A DNA stretch of 64,000 bases from JACMLC01 sp963720235 (GTDB taxonomy: Bacteria > Acidobacteriota > Blastocatellia > Pyrinomonadales > Pyrinomonadaceae), in the NCBI GenBank assembly GCA_963720235.1, contig OY970389.1:124001-188000 (forward strand), in the 5' to 3' direction. The notes under the pieces were generated by a model. It saw nothing but the letters and a program-made list of their open reading frames with translations, was not told where the DNA came from and made no database searches. Both the position numbers and the translations under genes were made by a program. This document shows, piece after piece, positions 61,883-64,000 of this stretch. Numbering within the stretch: position 1 is the stretch's first letter; each line of letters starts with the position of its first letter.

Positions 61883-61950
61883 AAACAGTTTTCAGACTTG
61901 CGCGGCTTTGGCCGTAGCACATATGCTCTTTCCAGACACGCGCAAGTTTT

Positions 61951-62081
61951 CAGAAGAGCGCAGACATCCTCGGCTTTCGCAAGCGCGGATGTGGCTTTGC
62001 TCACCAAAATTGGCCCTTCGCGCCTCTGTAGATGCTCGTTGAGCATCCTTTGCAAAGGCCGAGGATGCCTGCGCTCTTCTG
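61951..62081. repeat. 131-bp inverted repeat element
   Basis: Arms 61951-61981 and 62051-62081 match at about 28 of 31 positions (CAGAAGAGCGCA..ATCCTCGGC..). The centre holds a smaller hairpin, GATGCTC-GTT-GAGCATC. No coding potential. The size and form suggest a MITE-like element; no copy elsewhere in the window was noticed. Confidence 0.7.
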
Positions 62082-62125
62082 GAAAATTTCTTGACAGGGA
62101 TTATCAACACGATTGAGGAGAAGAG

Positions 62126-62329
62126 ATGCCGGAAGATGTCTTGAATGCTCCAATGGTCTGCGAGAGATGCGACGCGGAGAGCCGTCATCTCGTCAAATCT
62201 ATCGGCCCGGATAATCGCACGCGCTATGTCTGCTGGACATGTATCAACAGGGAAGAGAAGCGCGTCAATCTCAAGCAGACATGGAAGCGCGGCGGGCGTC
62301 TCTCTCCAAAGGGACGCGAGGCAAGCTGA
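62126..62329 (+). CDS. Small zinc-ribbon protein
   Basis: The 67-residue protein has CERC (12-15) and CWTC (about 36-39) about 20 residues apart, a likely zinc site, then a basic tail (REEKRVNLKQTWKRGGRLSPKGREAS). The ATG follows GAGGAGAAG. It may bind nucleic acid; no family is named. Peptide deformylase begins 11 nt after the stop, so the two are likely co-transcribed. Confidence 0.7.
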   Translation: MPEDVLNAPMVCERCDAESRHLVKSIGPDNRTRYVCWTCINREEKRVNLKQTWKRGGRLSPKGREAS

Positions 62330-62340
62330 TTAAGACTCAG

Positions 62341-62832
62341 ATGGCAATCCTGAAAATTACTGAATATCCTGCGAAGGCGCTCGCAGAAGTTGGAGAAGCT
62401 GTCGAAGAGTTTGACGACAAGCTGAAAAAACTTGTCGCGGATATGTTCGAGACAATGTATGAAGCGGAAGGCGTCGGCCTCGCCGCGCCGCAGGTCGGAC
62501 TCTCGCTCAGGTTGTTTGTCATGGATTGCGACGGCATCAAACTGGTCGCGGCCAATCCCGAAATCATAGAGATGGACGGCGAGCAATCCGGCGACGAAGG
62601 CTGTCTCTCCGTCGGCAAAGTCCCTTCGCAACTCAAGCGCGCGGAGCGCGTGCGCCTGCGCGCACAGGATGCCGAAGGAAATTTTTTTGAGACGGAAGCA
62701 AGCGGGCTTGCCGCGCGATGCTTGCAGCATGAGACGGATCATTGCGATGGCATACTCTTTATCAATCGCCTCTCGCCGCTCAAACGCGAGATGGTCAAAA
62801 AGCGTTTTCAGAAGCTTAAAAAGTGGGACTAG
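62341..62832 (+). CDS. def: Peptide deformylase
   Basis: It removes the formyl group from the N-terminal methionine of new proteins. The 163 residues carry the three motifs in order: GVGLAAPQVG (44-53), EGCLSV (C88 as metal ligand) and QHETDHCDGILF (H130, catalytic E131, H134). The ATG at 62341 gives MAILKITEYP, the standard N-terminus; the frame is open upstream only because it overlaps the zinc-ribbon gene. Confidence 0.97.
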   Translation: MAILKITEYPAKALAEVGEAVEEFDDKLKKLVADMFETMYEAEGVGLAAPQVGLSLRLFVMDCDGIKLVAANPEIIEMDGEQSGDEGCLSVGKVPSQLKRAERVRLRAQDAEGNFFETEASGLAARCLQHETDHCDGILFINRLSPLKREMVKKRFQKLKKWD

Positions 62833-62850
62833 CTGTAAACTATCAAAGCC

Positions 62851-63327
62851 ATGACCGATGAGGAATTTGAAGAACTGAAAAAGTTTCTGACAAAAACTCC
62901 CGTCGCCGTGCGCGAGTTGACCGAAGGCTTGACCGAGAGCCAGACGCGCTGGAAGCCATCGGACACAGAATTTTCCGTAGTCGAAAATATCTGCCACCTG
63001 CGCGATATTGAAGAGGAAGGTTATCAAAAGCGCATCCGCAGAATTTTGATGGAAGACATGCCATTTCTTCCAGATTTGGATGGCACGCGGTTGGCGTTGG
63101 AACGCCGCTATAATGAACAGGAGCTTGAAGCCGCGCTCGAATCCTTCACAGTGGCGCGCGATGAAAACATGCAGACGATTGAAAGTCTCTCTGCGGAACA
63201 ACTCACACGCGGCGGAACATTCGAGCAGATTGGCCCAGTAACTCTGCAAAGATTGCTGTTGATGATGCAGGAGCACGACCGCGCTCACCTGCTTGAGCTT
63301 GAAGACGTGCGTCGCAAGGTTGGCTGA
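62851..63327 (+). CDS. DinB/YfiT-like putative metalloenzyme
   Basis: The 158-residue protein is predicted to be a four-helix bundle. VVENICHLRDIEEEGYQKRI gives the first metal His and QEHDRAHLLELEDV the later pair, the DinB-superfamily pattern (often thiol-S-transferases). SLSAEQLTRGGTF is also usual for the group. Substrate unknown. It starts 18 nt after def on the same strand and is probably in the same operon. Confidence 0.83.
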   Translation: MTDEEFEELKKFLTKTPVAVRELTEGLTESQTRWKPSDTEFSVVENICHLRDIEEEGYQKRIRRILMEDMPFLPDLDGTRLALERRYNEQELEAALESFTVARDENMQTIESLSAEQLTRGGTFEQIGPVTLQRLLLMMQEHDRAHLLELEDVRRKVG

Positions 63328-63645
63328 GTCTCCATCCAAAAACCTCTGTTTGACGCCACGTTGACAAATTAGATTTGAGAGAACAAAATCTTGACAGCTT
63401 CGGGTTTAAGGAACTGCACGCGCCGGGCTTTGCCAGTCAGGGCTTTTCTGGGCCAGTCTGGTTCTCTCGGTTTCTCAAAAAGAGTTTGGCGTTGCTGCTC
63501 TTCATAAACTGTTCCCACCCGCGCCCGCTTTTTTTTGTGTGCGGCGGCCATCCGTTTACGGCAAGCCTTTGATGCACAGAGTGAGAGAGATGCGCGCCAG
63601 AGTTGCCGCTCTAAATTCTGCCTGACGGGAGATTTTCGTTAACGT
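63328..63645. other. Gap without a recognised gene before tssK
   Basis: Two overlapping short frames on opposite strands (63375-63572 plus, 63369-63551 minus) have no recognisable family or ribosome site. No repeat of the families found elsewhere is present. The gap should hold the promoter of the type VI gene that follows. Confidence 0.4.
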
Positions 63646-64000
63646 ATGACCCGGTATCGCAAGATTGTCTGGAATGAGGGGATGCTCCTGACCCCGCATC
63701 ATTTCCAGCAGTGGGATAATTATTACGAAGACCTGCTCGGCACGCGCCTCGCCGCCGCGATGCCTTACGAGTGGGGCATACTCGATTTGCAGATTAATCG
63801 TGAAGCTGTCGCCAATGGCAATTTTCAGATTGTGCGCTGTCGCGGCGTGATGCCCGACGGACTCTTGCTCAATATTCCGCAGACAGATGTGGCCCCGGAC
63901 CCGCGCCCTATCGCGGAACATTTTCATCCAGAGGCGGAACGTCTCGAAGTCCATTTGGCGATTCCGGCCAAGCGCGTCGGCGCGGCAAACTTTCAAGCCA
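63646..64000 (+). CDS. tssK: Type VI secretion baseplate subunit TssK (5' part)
   Basis: The frame starts at ATG 63646 and runs off the window; 118 codons are seen. The N-terminus, RKIVWNEGMLLTPHHFQQWDNYYE, matches the family opening (K-V-x-W-x-E-G-x-x-L-x-P-Q-H-F-Q-Q). TssK trimers link the T6SS baseplate wedge to the membrane complex. GGGAG lies about 14 nt ahead of the start. Other tss genes would be expected just to the right, outside the window. Confidence 0.88.
   Translation, partial: MTRYRKIVWNEGMLLTPHHFQQWDNYYEDLLGTRLAAAMPYEWGILDLQINREAVANGNFQIVRCRGVMPDGLLLNIPQTDVAPDPRPIAEHFHPEAERLEVHLAIPAKRVGAANFQA

Noticed and set aside
63369..63572. Short overlapping frames before tssK
   Set aside because: They lie on opposite strands over the same DNA, with no SD and no recognisable sequence.
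1..64000. tRNA, rRNA, insertion sequences and prophage
   Set aside because: No tRNA T-loop/acceptor pairs, rRNA stretches, transposase or integrase motifs, or phage structural genes were recognised while reading both strands.

Overview
The window looks like a chromosomal segment of an Acidobacteriota bacterium, probably class Blastocatellia. The best clue is a secreted protein of the VWFA-related acidobacterial family at 32240-33277. Delta-60 and FG-GAP-type secreted proteins, PEP-CTERM sorting and many families of intergenic inverted repeats fit this. No rRNA, tRNA, phage, insertion sequence or CRISPR array was recognised.

Layout. 1-13 kb holds mostly housekeeping genes: a membrane receiver protein, NDH-2, rpsO-pnp, a PEP-CTERM protein and a PEGA/OmpA-like partner, glycyl-tRNA synthetase, CCA-adding enzyme and an acyl-CoA dehydrogenase. 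13-33 kb mixes secreted proteins (delta-60/FG-GAP, lipoprotein, SGNH hydrolase/FG-GAP, beta-lactamase-like hydrolase, M24 peptidase, aspartic protease, VWA protein) with class II FBPase, a processive GT2, a MEDS hybrid histidine kinase and a Bax-inhibitor-like protein. 33.5-50.6 kb is a regulator and protease island: a small MalT-like ATPase, a 1123-residue ATPase/TPR/SARP-type activator, three subtilases and one M36-like metallopeptidase. 51.5-62 kb is an exopolysaccharide locus with an epimerase, aminotransferase, dehydrogenase and acyltransferase set like the WbpI/E/B/D enzymes, two polysaccharide-deacetylase proteins, a flavin oxidoreductase and a membrane glycosyltransferase. 62-64 kb holds a zinc-ribbon protein, peptide deformylase, a DinB-like protein and the start of tssK, the edge of a type VI secretion cluster.

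Most notable signals. (1) CTCAA direct repeats at an 11-bp period lie upstream of the small ATPase gene, the M36 gene and the second subtilase gene. This is the geometry expected of SARP-family operators, and a SARP-type regulator is encoded between them, so a local protease regulon is predicted. (2) The first subtilase opens, right after its signal peptide, with 18 perfect and 8 degenerate copies of the octapeptide ITMTGADG, and its last S-layer-like repeat seems to be cut by a one-base insertion. (3) Thirteen copies of a 21-bp repeat built on a 14-bp palindrome lie between two protease genes and read as open heptad repeats on both strands. (4) A closed multi-branch RNA-like fold sits just upstream of the third subtilase. 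(5) At least seven kinds of intergenic inverted repeat occur, one of them always just after stop codons.

All assignments rest on reading motifs by eye; no database search was run.
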